Source of the DNA: Candidatus Saccharimonadia bacterium
GTDB taxonomy: Bacteria; Patescibacteriota; Saccharimonadia; Saccharimonadales; Saccharimonadaceae
Direction: 5' to 3'
Assembly (NCBI GenBank): GCA_023257145.1
Contig: JALRDA010000063.1
Span: 1 to 5,398 of the forward strand
Length of the DNA stretch: 5,398 nucleotides
Shown here piece after piece: positions 1-5,398 of this stretch; the stretch's first letter is position 1; the number at the start of each line of letters is the position of its first letter. Both the position numbers and the translations under genes were made by a program. The notes beneath the pieces are model-generated. The model saw only the letters and a program-made list of their open reading frames with translations, had not been told where the DNA came from and did not search any database.

Positions 1-1
1 G

Positions 2-1165
2 GTTGCACCTGGCGGGTCTATTCCTATGACTCAGCAGGAAAACGGTAGTGCGCCGTGCGCCCATTACGGAAATAATTGTGGCGCTGGGCCAAAAGATAGT
101 GGTACTCGTACTTTTCCTGCGACATCCACAACGCTTGCAGCACTGAATGGTGAAACAATTGGTGCAAATACGCCCGTCGGAACGCGCATTTGCTACACGC
201 TATCTGTGCGTCCATATTCACAGGCAAACAACAACTGGCGACATAGCGCACCTGTATGTATCAAAGTAAGTAAGCAACCAAAGATCCAAGTATGGGGAAA
301 TGATCTTCGTACGCGTGGAGATATTGAAACGGGAACAACAGTGGTCAATTCTGGTGGCTCTGATAAGCTATTTGGCAGCTGGGTAGAGTATGGCGGCTTT
401 TCGGTGCGTGGCAACGATGGTTATGCTTCAGGTTCAGGATTAAATAATGGTAATAGCAACACGACAACGCAAGACGCATGGCATCGCCTGACATTTGCAA
501 ATGTTGATGCTAGCGGTGTAAGTGGGGGGTATGGTAATTTTGCTCTACCATCCAACATTCCAACAATAGCCAGTCAGTTTATTACTGCCTCGGCAGCCGG
601 TAATTTTGGTGGTGGTAGTCTTAATTCGTTAAATAGTGGTAAATATAACGCCACTAACAGTCCAATAAATATTGATGCGAGCACGATAGGACAGTCGGCT
701 GGTGTTGGCAAATCGATCGTTATTGTTTCAAATGGGACTGTTAACATCACCGGGAATATTACCTACGAGGGGAATGGTGGAAGTGATACGTTCACGGATA
801 TCAAGCAGATTCCACAGGTAGTTATTATTGCTCGAGCGATTAATATCCAGGGCAACGTGACGGAAATTAATGCTTGGCTACTCACAACCACCCCTGTCGG
901 AATGATTAATACGTGTTCTGATGTGCCGTTGGGGGCGAGCCTTAATTCAAATGTGTGCAACCAAGCTCTTAAGATAAATGGCCCTGTGGCGACGCAGCAT
1001 TTGCATCTTCGTCGCACTGCGGGGTCAGATGATGTCCCAAGGGCAGGTGACCCGGCCGAGATCTTTAATCTGCGTCCAGACGCGTATATTTGGGCTTATG
1101 GACGATCCAGTCAATCAGGCAAGGCGCAGACGGTCTATTCGGTGGAATTACCGCCGCGATTCTAG
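2..1165 (+). CDS. Modular surface/secreted protein, C-terminal part (5' end outside window)
   Basis: The reading frame is open to the left edge (first full codon at 2) and ends at TAG 1163-1165, giving 387 visible residues. The ATG at 26 has no ribosome binding site and lies inside continuous coding sequence, so it is not taken as the start. Numbering from position 2, residues 1-95 form a Cys-containing beta-type segment (Cys 19, 26, 64, 86) ending in a WRHS...C pattern. It is followed by VWGNDLR (about 97-103), GSWVEYG (125-131), a Gly/Asn/Ser-rich stretch (about 132-230) and DAWHRLTFAN (158-167). Residues about 238-295 have a repetitive V-x-I-x-G-N-I pattern (SNGTVNITGNITY, ARAINIQGNVT) resembling a beta-solenoid or the C-terminal domains of PilX-like and polymer-forming proteins. 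The chain ends in YSVELPPRF. I recall this module order and ending from Saccharibacteria surface proteins of unknown function. No transmembrane segment or LPXTG sorting signal is visible in the C-terminal part. An adhesin or minor pilus-associated role is speculative. Confidence 0.8.
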   Translation, partial: VAPGGSIPMTQQENGSAPCAHYGNNCGAGPKDSGTRTFPATSTTLAALNGETIGANTPVGTRICYTLSVRPYSQANNNWRHSAPVCIKVSKQPKIQVWGNDLRTRGDIETGTTVVNSGGSDKLFGSWVEYGGFSVRGNDGYASGSGLNNGNSNTTTQDAWHRLTFANVDASGVSGGYGNFALPSNIPTIASQFITASAAGNFGGGSLNSLNSGKYNATNSPINIDASTIGQSAGVGKSIVIVSNGTVNITGNITYEGNGGSDTFTDIKQIPQVVIIARAINIQGNVTEINAWLLTTTPVGMINTCSDVPLGASLNSNVCNQALKINGPVATQHLHLRRTAGSDDVPRAGDPAEIFNLRPDAYIWAYGRSSQSGKAQTVYSVELPPRF

Positions 1166-1231
1166 GGCGAGCAATAATCCTGAAAAGGGGCTTGCTTATC
1201 TTTATAAAGCTTATGTATAATGGGGACTAAT
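1166..1231 (+). other. Intergenic gap between the surface protein and pilM
   Basis: These 66 bases hold the promoter described at 1192-1221 and no gene. GCTT (1194-1197) can pair with AAGC (1207-1210), but the stem is only four base pairs and is not followed by a T-run, so I do not call a terminator. How transcription of the upstream surface-protein gene ends is therefore unclear; read-through into the pil operon is possible. Confidence 0.6.
1192..1221 (+). promoter_or_regulatory. Sigma70-type promoter of the pil operon
   Basis: A perfect -10 hexamer TATAAT lies at 1216-1221. A weak -35, TTGCTT (three of six consensus matches), lies at 1192-1197, with an 18-base spacer. TG immediately upstream of the -10 (1214-1215) resembles an extended -10 but lacks the usual single intervening base. 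The expected transcription start is about 1226-1229, only 3-6 bases before the ATG at 1232. GCTTAT occurs twice (1194-1199 and 1209-1214, 15 bases apart) inside the promoter. Its place in the only sizeable gap between two co-directional genes supports the call. No other promoter of this quality was noticed in the window. Confidence 0.62.
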
Positions 1232-2278
1232 ATGAAACTACTAAAAGGCGTGGGCGACTTTTTTGCACTAGACATAGGTACCAATGCGGTACGCGTCGTG
1301 CAGTTAGCAAACAGCGGTCAGGATAGCTGGACATTGGTGCATTACGGCTACGCACCAGTCGATCTACAAACAACAAGTGCCAGCTCGAAAGAGTCGGAGC
1401 GACGGCTTGGCGAGATTATCATGACTGCGGTTGGGCAAAGTGGTATCAAGACGAAGAACGTTGCAATTGGTTTGCCGTCGCAAAAGACGTTCACGACAGT
1501 CATCGATGTACCTAACATGCCTGAGGCTGAACTAAAAAGCACAATCAAATATCAGATTGATCAATACATACCAATGGCAATTGATGAGGCAAAAGTTGAC
1601 TGGGCGTTATTAGGGCAATCGGCACATAATCCCCAGCAACAAGAAGTACTTTTGGCGAGCACGGCAAATAGCTACGCTGAAGAGCGACTTGAGTTTATCG
1701 AGCAGCTCGGCCTAAACGTCATCGCTGCTGAACCAGATCCAATTGCAATGATTCGTTCATTGTTGCCGTCTGGCATTCAGGACGGACGATTGATTATCGA
1801 TGTTGGTGAACTATCAACTAACCTGGTCATCACCTACAATGATTCACCTCGACTCGTTCGCACGATTCCAACCGGATTGTATTCACTCGTGAAGGCAGCT
1901 GTACAGAACTTGAACGTCCAAGAAGACCAAGCTCGTCAGTTTATCGTTAAATTTGGTCTTGCACCGGATCGCCTAGAAGGCCAAGTCTTCCGTGCGGTTG
2001 AAAATGTCCTTGAGGGATTCGCTGCAGAATTAACCAAGTCAATCAAATTCTTCCAGACACGCTACCCGAACACTCCAGTTGGCGGCATCTTGCTATCAGG
2101 CTATGCAAGCGTCATTCCAAAATTTGGTGATTACGTTACCGCTAAAACTGGTGTTGCTTCGACACAGGCTAATCCTTGGCAAAAAGTTCATGTTCCGCAA
2201 ACAGATCAGCAACAGCTGGTGAGTATTGCGACTGAATTTGCAACAGCGGTTGGATTGGCGCAGAGGAGTAACAAGTAA
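1232..2278 (+). CDS. pilM: PilM-like actin-fold ATPase of the type IV pilus assembly platform
   Basis: A 348-residue cytoplasmic protein, normal length for PilM (about 350). In known systems PilM binds nucleotide and the N-terminal tail of PilN, linking the inner-membrane PilN/PilO complex to the assembly ATPases. Actin-like signatures are present: phosphate-1 ALDIGTNAVRVVQL (residues 12-25), phosphate-2 IDVGELSTN (from Ile189, Asp190) and an adenosine-type motif LLSGYAS (287-293). The last is degenerate, because the family usually has SGGGA or SGGxA. No membrane segment is seen. I chose the ATG at 1232 over the in-frame ATG at 1220 because 1220 overlaps the TATAAT box and could not be translated from that promoter, and because MKLLKG...FFALDIGT matches the usual PilM N-terminus. 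The stop TAA overlaps the pilN start by one base (TAATG). The start choice is the main uncertainty; starting at 1220 would add only MGTN. Confidence 0.92.
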   Translation: MKLLKGVGDFFALDIGTNAVRVVQLANSGQDSWTLVHYGYAPVDLQTTSASSKESERRLGEIIMTAVGQSGIKTKNVAIGLPSQKTFTTVIDVPNMPEAELKSTIKYQIDQYIPMAIDEAKVDWALLGQSAHNPQQQEVLLASTANSYAEERLEFIEQLGLNVIAAEPDPIAMIRSLLPSGIQDGRLIIDVGELSTNLVITYNDSPRLVRTIPTGLYSLVKAAVQNLNVQEDQARQFIVKFGLAPDRLEGQVFRAVENVLEGFAAELTKSIKFFQTRYPNTPVGGILLSGYASVIPKFGDYVTAKTGVASTQANPWQKVHVPQTDQQQLVSIATEFATAVGLAQRSNK

Positions 2279-3003
2279 TGATTGAGATCAACCTTGTTCC
2301 TGACGTAAAGCAAGAACTTATCAATGCACAGCGAGTGCGCACAAGCGTCATTACGTTATCGATCTTTGTTGGTATCGCGGCAATCGGTGCAGTAGTACTT
2401 CTCGCTATTTACGTATTTGGTGTGCAAACTGCACGCGGATTGCTGAGTGACGACGCTATCAAAAAGGAAAGCACGAAACTTGCGCAGGTGGAAGATATTT
2501 CAAATATGCTGACAATTCAAAATCAACTCAGCAAGCTGCCGGCAATGCACGACAGTAAGAATATTGATTCACGTATCTTTGACGTCCTAACAACAATCAA
2601 TCCAGCTGCACCAAATAATGTTTCGATCACTAATCTAACACTCGATTCATCGACAAAAGTAATCACTATCGAAGGGCAGGCGGCAAACGGCTACCTCGCA
2701 CTAGAAGTATTTAAAAAGACAATTAACGCGACTAACTTTGAATTTTCAAAGGACGGCACAAAGCAAACTGTTCCACTAGCGTCTCAGATGAGCGATAGCG
2801 ATCGTAGCTATGGCGACGACGCATCGGGCGCTCGCGTGCTGCGATTTACACTTTCGTTTACGTATCCTGATGAACTATTCTCTCGAACAGCCGAAAACAC
2901 GCTTATTGTTGCACCAACACGAACGAATGTGACAGACTCATTCGTTGGCGTTCCAGACAGCCTATTCACAAAAAACCCAAACACTACCGGAGGAAATAAC
3001 TAA
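2278..3003 (+). CDS. pilN: PilN-like bitopic membrane protein of the pilus alignment complex
   Basis: A 241-residue protein starting MIEINLVP. Residues 4-8 (INLVP) match the conserved IN(L)xP motif that docks PilN into PilM. One transmembrane helix lies at about 24-48 (ITLSIFVGIAAIGAVV region), followed by a probable coiled coil at about 56-88. A ferredoxin-like domain follows at about 96-197, with the typical V-S-I-T-N-L-T-L ... I-T-I-E-G-Q-A strand pattern. PilN pairs with PilO on the outer face of the cytoplasmic membrane. The protein is longer than the usual PilN of about 180-200 residues because of an inserted Asp/Ser-rich loop (about 157-186) and a Thr/Asn-rich tail (about 201-241). The AGAGGAG ribosome binding site at 2262-2268 lies nine bases upstream, inside pilM. 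The start overlaps the pilM stop, suggesting translational coupling. Sequence similarity in this family is low; the assignment rests on motif, topology and gene order. Confidence 0.88.
   Translation: MIEINLVPDVKQELINAQRVRTSVITLSIFVGIAAIGAVVLLAIYVFGVQTARGLLSDDAIKKESTKLAQVEDISNMLTIQNQLSKLPAMHDSKNIDSRIFDVLTTINPAAPNNVSITNLTLDSSTKVITIEGQAANGYLALEVFKKTINATNFEFSKDGTKQTVPLASQMSDSDRSYGDDASGARVLRFTLSFTYPDELFSRTAENTLIVAPTRTNVTDSFVGVPDSLFTKNPNTTGGNN
2989..2995 (+). promoter_or_regulatory. Strong ribosome binding site that fixes the pilO start
   Basis: GGAGGAA lies inside the 3' end of pilN, nine bases before the ATG at 3005. It is the strongest Shine-Dalgarno sequence in the window. It decides for ATG 3005 and against the in-frame upstream TTG at 2945, which has no comparable site. 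Confidence 0.85.
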
Positions 3004-3004
3004 T

Positions 3005-3712
3005 ATGGCTAGTCAAGAATTAGCATTACGCAAGCGACAGCAAATCGCAAACGCCAATCGTATGATGTTTATTTGGGTAGCTGCAGTTTCAGCAGTGGTG
3101 GGTATCGCGATTGTTAGCTCGGTTTTCTTGTTTCAAAAAGCTGCTTTCAATGAAAAGGTGTTGAGTGTTAAGTCTAAAACCGCCTCAACGCTTCGCGCAA
3201 ATAATAACGCGATTCCAGAACTGCAAAAACAGATTAATGTTTTAAATACAAATCAGGCGCTTAAGGATTCGATGGCACCCAACCAACAACAGCCGGCGCG
3301 TGTCGTTCTAGACGCACTGCCTGCCGATGCTAACTCATCCGCATTTGGTGCATCACTACAAGAGAAATTCTTAAATGATCCAGCCTTAAAAATTGAATCC
3401 TTGCCAATTGATTCTGTCGCAGGTGTTGAGTCACAGACTTCAACGAATGTTGAAAATGCCGCAAGTAGCACTACTGATTCTGGTGATGCAGCGCATGAGA
3501 TTACCTTTAGATTTAGTGTTAGTGCCGACGCGAATAACGCCAGTGCGCTTAAGAATCTGTTGCAGAAACTAGAGCGATCAATCCGCGCGATTGATATCCT
3601 ATCGCTAAAAATCGAAACACAGGGTAATCGTTTGTTGCTGTCAGTCGAAGGCCGAGCGTTCTATGAGCCAGCAAAAACAGTTGAACTAAAAGAAAAGACG
3701 GTAAAGCCATGA
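3005..3712 (+). CDS. pilO: PilO-like bitopic membrane protein of the pilus alignment complex
   Basis: A 235-residue protein with a basic N-terminus (LALRKRQQ), one transmembrane helix at about 21-43 and a coiled-coil-like segment at about 47-90. A variable Ala/Ser/Thr/Asp-rich region (about 136-165) follows. The C-terminal ferredoxin-like domain spans about 165-222 and shows the PilO pattern: ITFRFSVSADA, then a helix ending LQKLERSIRAIDI, then two strands ending SVEGRAFYEP. PilO forms a heterodimer with PilN and helps transmit or align the pilus motor. The start is set by GGAGGAA at 2989-2995, and the ATG follows the pilN stop after one base. The stop TGA overlaps the next gene (ATGA at 3709-3712). 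Using TGA as a stop here argues against the TGA=Gly code of Gracilibacteria and Absconditabacteria. The family assignment comes from topology, C-terminal pattern and gene order, since PilO sequences are poorly conserved. Confidence 0.87.
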   Translation: MASQELALRKRQQIANANRMMFIWVAAVSAVVGIAIVSSVFLFQKAAFNEKVLSVKSKTASTLRANNNAIPELQKQINVLNTNQALKDSMAPNQQQPARVVLDALPADANSSAFGASLQEKFLNDPALKIESLPIDSVAGVESQTSTNVENAASSTTDSGDAAHEITFRFSVSADANNASALKNLLQKLERSIRAIDILSLKIETQGNRLLLSVEGRAFYEPAKTVELKEKTVKP

Positions 3713-3948
3713 AAAAATCTGATATCGCGATGATTATCTTAATTGCTTCTGTGAGTATATTGGTGGCGTACTTCGTTGCGAAGGGGCTTCTCGGTGACGT
3801 AAAGAGTCAGTCTGTCAAAGTAAAAGTTGCAGACCCCATCAGTTCCGAGGTAGAGCAACCTGATCCAAAGACGTTTAATACTAATGCGGTCAATCCAACA
3901 GTCGAAGTAATTATTGGCGATGGTAATGCTGCGCCCCAAAATCAGTAA
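3709..3948 (+). CDS. Small single-pass membrane protein in the PilP position, function unknown
   Basis: A 79-residue protein: MKKSD, then a hydrophobic helix at about 7-27 (IAMIILIASVSILVAYFVAK), then an extracytoplasmic tail of about 50 residues rich in Asp, Pro, Asn and Val, ending NAAPQNQ. It overlaps pilO by four bases (ATGA) and has only a weak ribosome binding site, so it is probably expressed by coupling to pilO. Its slot between pilO and pilB is where diderm operons often carry pilP. However, there is no Cys lipobox, the protein is much shorter than PilP (about 170 residues), and no secretin gene follows. I do not recognise a named family. It may be an accessory subunit contacting PilN/PilO in the membrane. 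Reading-frame conservation, tight packing and clear topology make it a real gene; its role is inferred only from position. Confidence 0.8.
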   Translation: MKKSDIAMIILIASVSILVAYFVAKGLLGDVKSQSVKVKVADPISSEVEQPDPKTFNTNAVNPTVEVIIGDGNAAPQNQ

Positions 3949-3950
3949 AA

Positions 3951-3959
3951 GGGAAGGAA
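3951..3959 (+). promoter_or_regulatory. Ribosome binding site of pilB
   Basis: The purine-rich GGGAAGGAA (core AAGGA, 3954-3958) lies five bases before the ATG at 3964, in the 15-base gap after the small membrane protein. Another ATG at 3959 overlaps this site and is out of frame, so 3964 is the start. Confidence 0.7.
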
Positions 3960-3963
3960 TGAC

Positions 3964-5398
3964 ATGGCGCTTTTAACCGACGACATGCAAGAAAAACTAA
4001 CCGCTCTCTTAATAGATGAGGGGTTAGTTGATGAGTCTATTCTCCGCAGCGCCGAAGAAGATGCGAAAAAGCAGTCAAAGCCACTCCTTGTCGTATTAAA
4101 CGAGCAGGGGGTTGTTGATGACGAGCTGTTAACACATGCGATCGCACAGGTTTCAGGCGTGCCTTATGTAAATCTTAGTAACAGTATTATTGACCAAGAA
4201 GTCCTAACGCTTCTCCCTGAAGATATCGCTGAACGTTTCATGGCGGTGCCGCTTGCTGAAGTGCAGAATCGTCTTGCTGTTGCAATGATCGATGCAAACA
4301 ATGTTCAGGCGGTGGACTATCTTGCTAACCGTATCCAACGACCGATCAAAGTCTTTATGGCATCGGAAACAGGTGTGCGTCACGTACTTGATCAGTATCG
4401 TACCGATCTATCTAGTGTTGACGCTGCTGCTGTGGTGTCGCAAGAAGAGGCTTCGCAGGCAAATAACGATATTAAAACAATTGTTCAAGATTCACCGATC
4501 AGCCGTGCGCTGAGCACAATCCTTGAATATGCCGTGAAATCTCGCGCCAGTGACGTTCATATTGAACCACTTGAAAAAGCCCTAAAGATTCGTTGTCGCG
4601 TTGACGGTGTGCTGCGCGAAGTCATGCAACTGCCAAAATCAATTGAGCCGGCATTAGTAAGTCGTATAAAGATTTTATCTAATTTAAAGATCGACGAACA
4701 CCGCATTCCACAGGACGGTCAGTTTGCAGTAAAGGTTGCGGCGAAGGAAGTCGATCTTCGTATTGCAGTCAGCCCGGTCGTCTGGGGTGAGCAGGTTGTC
4801 ATTCGTCTACTCGACAAATCAGGAAATAGTTTTGATCTGGAAGAGATGGGCTACGCTGGACGCGCACTCCGGGCTATCCGCAAAGGTGTTCGTAAGCCAA
4901 ATGGAATGGTCCTGACCTCTGGGCCAACTGGGTCTGGTAAGTCCACTAGTCTCTATGCACTTATTAAAGAGATCAAAGATGATAGTGTGAACATCGTGAC
5001 ATTGGAAGATCCGGTTGAATATAAGATGGACGGAGTGAATCAAATCCAGGTGAACGCCGAAGTCGGCTTAACCTTTGCAAGCGGTCTACGCTCGATTTTG
5101 CGTCAAGACCCTGACGTCGTGATGGTGGGAGAGATTCGTGACCCAGAAACAGCGGCGTTGGGTGTTCAAGCGGCACTAACAGGTCACTTGGTGTTCAGTA
5201 CACTACATACCAACTCTGCTGCCGGTGTTTTGCCACGTTTACTAGACATGGGCGTGGAGCCGTTTCTAATTGCGAGTACAGTGAATACAATTATTGGTCA
5301 GCGCCTTGTTCGTCGCGTGGCGGCTAAGCGAGATACCTATAAATCGACACCGATCGAGACGCAGAATATTTTGGCGACAGTCGGACATTTACTGCCAA
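3964..5398 (+). CDS. pilB: PilB/GspE-type pilus extension ATPase, 3' end outside window
   Basis: The frame is open from ATG 3964 to the right edge, giving 478 residues; full PilB proteins have about 560, so roughly the last 80 are missing. This hexameric cytoplasmic ATPase powers pilin polymerisation. The N-terminal MshEN/T2SSE_N region covers about 8-145 and contains VSGVPYVNL (63-71). A flexible linker (about 146-175) leads to the catalytic part: ASDVHIEP (195-202), KIDEHRIPQDGQF before residue 260, Walker A GPTGSGKST (320-328), Asp box LEDPVEY (Glu348, Asp349), Walker B VGEIRD (Gly389, Glu390) and His box TGHLVFSTLHTN (His408, His415). All core catalytic residues are present, so it should be active. 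Where PilB/GspE usually has QRLVRxxCxxC, this protein reads QRLVRRVAAKRDTY (Ala453 and Arg456 in place of the cysteines), so the zinc-binding tetracysteine element appears absent. The GEIRD Walker B and the N-terminal MshEN region favour PilB over the retraction ATPase PilT. Confidence 0.95.
   Translation, partial: MALLTDDMQEKLTALLIDEGLVDESILRSAEEDAKKQSKPLLVVLNEQGVVDDELLTHAIAQVSGVPYVNLSNSIIDQEVLTLLPEDIAERFMAVPLAEVQNRLAVAMIDANNVQAVDYLANRIQRPIKVFMASETGVRHVLDQYRTDLSSVDAAAVVSQEEASQANNDIKTIVQDSPISRALSTILEYAVKSRASDVHIEPLEKALKIRCRVDGVLREVMQLPKSIEPALVSRIKILSNLKIDEHRIPQDGQFAVKVAAKEVDLRIAVSPVVWGEQVVIRLLDKSGNSFDLEEMGYAGRALRAIRKGVRKPNGMVLTSGPTGSGKSTSLYALIKEIKDDSVNIVTLEDPVEYKMDGVNQIQVNAEVGLTFASGLRSILRQDPDVVMVGEIRDPETAALGVQAALTGHLVFSTLHTNSAAGVLPRLLDMGVEPFLIASTVNTIIGQRLVRRVAAKRDTYKSTPIETQNILATVGHLLP

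Noticed and set aside
193..414. Minus-strand frame opposite the surface protein gene
   Set aside because: No recognisable domain, and it lies antisense to a coherent coding frame; other minus-strand frames at 24-251, 763-1017, 1348-1548, 2169-2351, 3253-3471 and 3739-3939 were dismissed for the same reason.
26..1165. Complete gene starting at ATG 26
   Set aside because: The same frame is open to the left edge, there is no ribosome binding site before 26, and the protein begins mid-domain without a signal peptide, so it is a 5'-truncated view of a larger gene.
1194..1210. Possible rho-independent terminator after the surface protein gene
   Set aside because: The stem is only four base pairs with a nine-base loop and no following T-run; the sequence is better explained as promoter.
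978..1220. 80-codon + strand frame overlapping the end of the surface protein gene
   Set aside because: It lies in another frame of a well-supported coding region, has no recognisable domain and covers the promoter; it is a shadow.
1220..1231. pilM start at ATG 1220
   Set aside because: This ATG overlaps the TATAAT -10 box and has no ribosome binding site. The in-frame ATG at 1232 gives the usual PilM N-terminus.
2945..3004. pilO start at TTG 2945
   Set aside because: It would add 20 residues overlapping pilN without a good ribosome binding site, while ATG 3005 has GGAGGAA at ideal spacing just before the basic N-terminus and membrane helix.
3710..3712. Alternative genetic code with TGA read as glycine
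   Set aside because: pilO ends naturally at this TGA, with the next gene starting in the ATGA overlap, and reading through gives only a short nonsense extension; no in-frame TGA occurs inside the conserved genes.
4292..4513. 73-codon + strand frame inside pilB
   Set aside because: It is fully contained in the conserved pilB frame, and its composition looks like out-of-frame translation.
4819..5176. Two minus-strand frames opposite the pilB catalytic domain
   Set aside because: They are antisense to the most conserved Walker A and B region, with no motif or ribosome binding site of their own.
1..5398. CRISPR array, tRNA/rRNA, insertion sequence or attachment site
   Set aside because: No regularly spaced repeats, no cloverleaf-like or rRNA sequence, and no transposase or terminal inverted repeats were seen on reading both strands.

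Overview
The window looks like chromosomal DNA from a Patescibacteria/CPR bacterium, most likely Candidatus Saccharibacteria (TM7). I infer this from the compact type IV pilus cluster (PilM-PilN-PilO-small membrane protein-PilB), the absence of any outer-membrane pilus component in that cluster, a PilB without the usual zinc-binding cysteines, and a neighbouring surface protein whose modules (VQVWGNDLR-like, GSWVEYG, C-terminal ELPPRF) I recall from Saccharibacteria surface proteins. No database search was possible, so the assignment is recognition plus inference. The standard bacterial code fits: pilO ends in TGA, and the other complete genes end in TAA or TAG.

Layout: all genes are on the + strand. 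Positions 2-1165 are the 3' part of a large Ser/Gly/Asn-rich secreted or surface protein whose start lies left of the window. A 66-base gap (1166-1231) holds a good sigma70-type promoter (-10 TATAAT at 1216-1221). Its predicted transcript would begin only a few bases before the best pilM start codon (1232), so pilM may be translated from a leaderless or nearly leaderless mRNA. Then follow pilM (1232-2278), pilN-like (2278-3003), pilO-like (3005-3712), a 79-codon single-pass membrane protein (3709-3948) and pilB (3964 to the right edge, incomplete). The junctions are overlapping or very tight (TAATG, 1-base gap, ATGA, 15-base gap), so this is one operon with probable translational coupling.

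How the genes work together: PilM is a cytoplasmic actin-like protein that should grip the N-terminal INLVP motif of PilN. PilN and PilO are paralogous bitopic membrane proteins that form the alignment subcomplex. PilB is the hexameric ATPase that powers pilus extension. The small membrane protein sits where pilP lies in diderm pilMNOPQ operons, but it has no lipobox and no secretin gene follows it in the window. That fits a pilus machine in a cell without an outer membrane. The upstream surface protein is adjacent but probably separately transcribed, so its link to the pilus is only suggestive.

I found no tRNA, rRNA, CRISPR, transposon or convincing rho-independent terminator. The points most worth following are the leaderless pilM start, the cysteine-free PilB, the apparently non-canonical MshEN motifs of PilB, the small protein in the PilP slot, and the unexplained modular surface protein.
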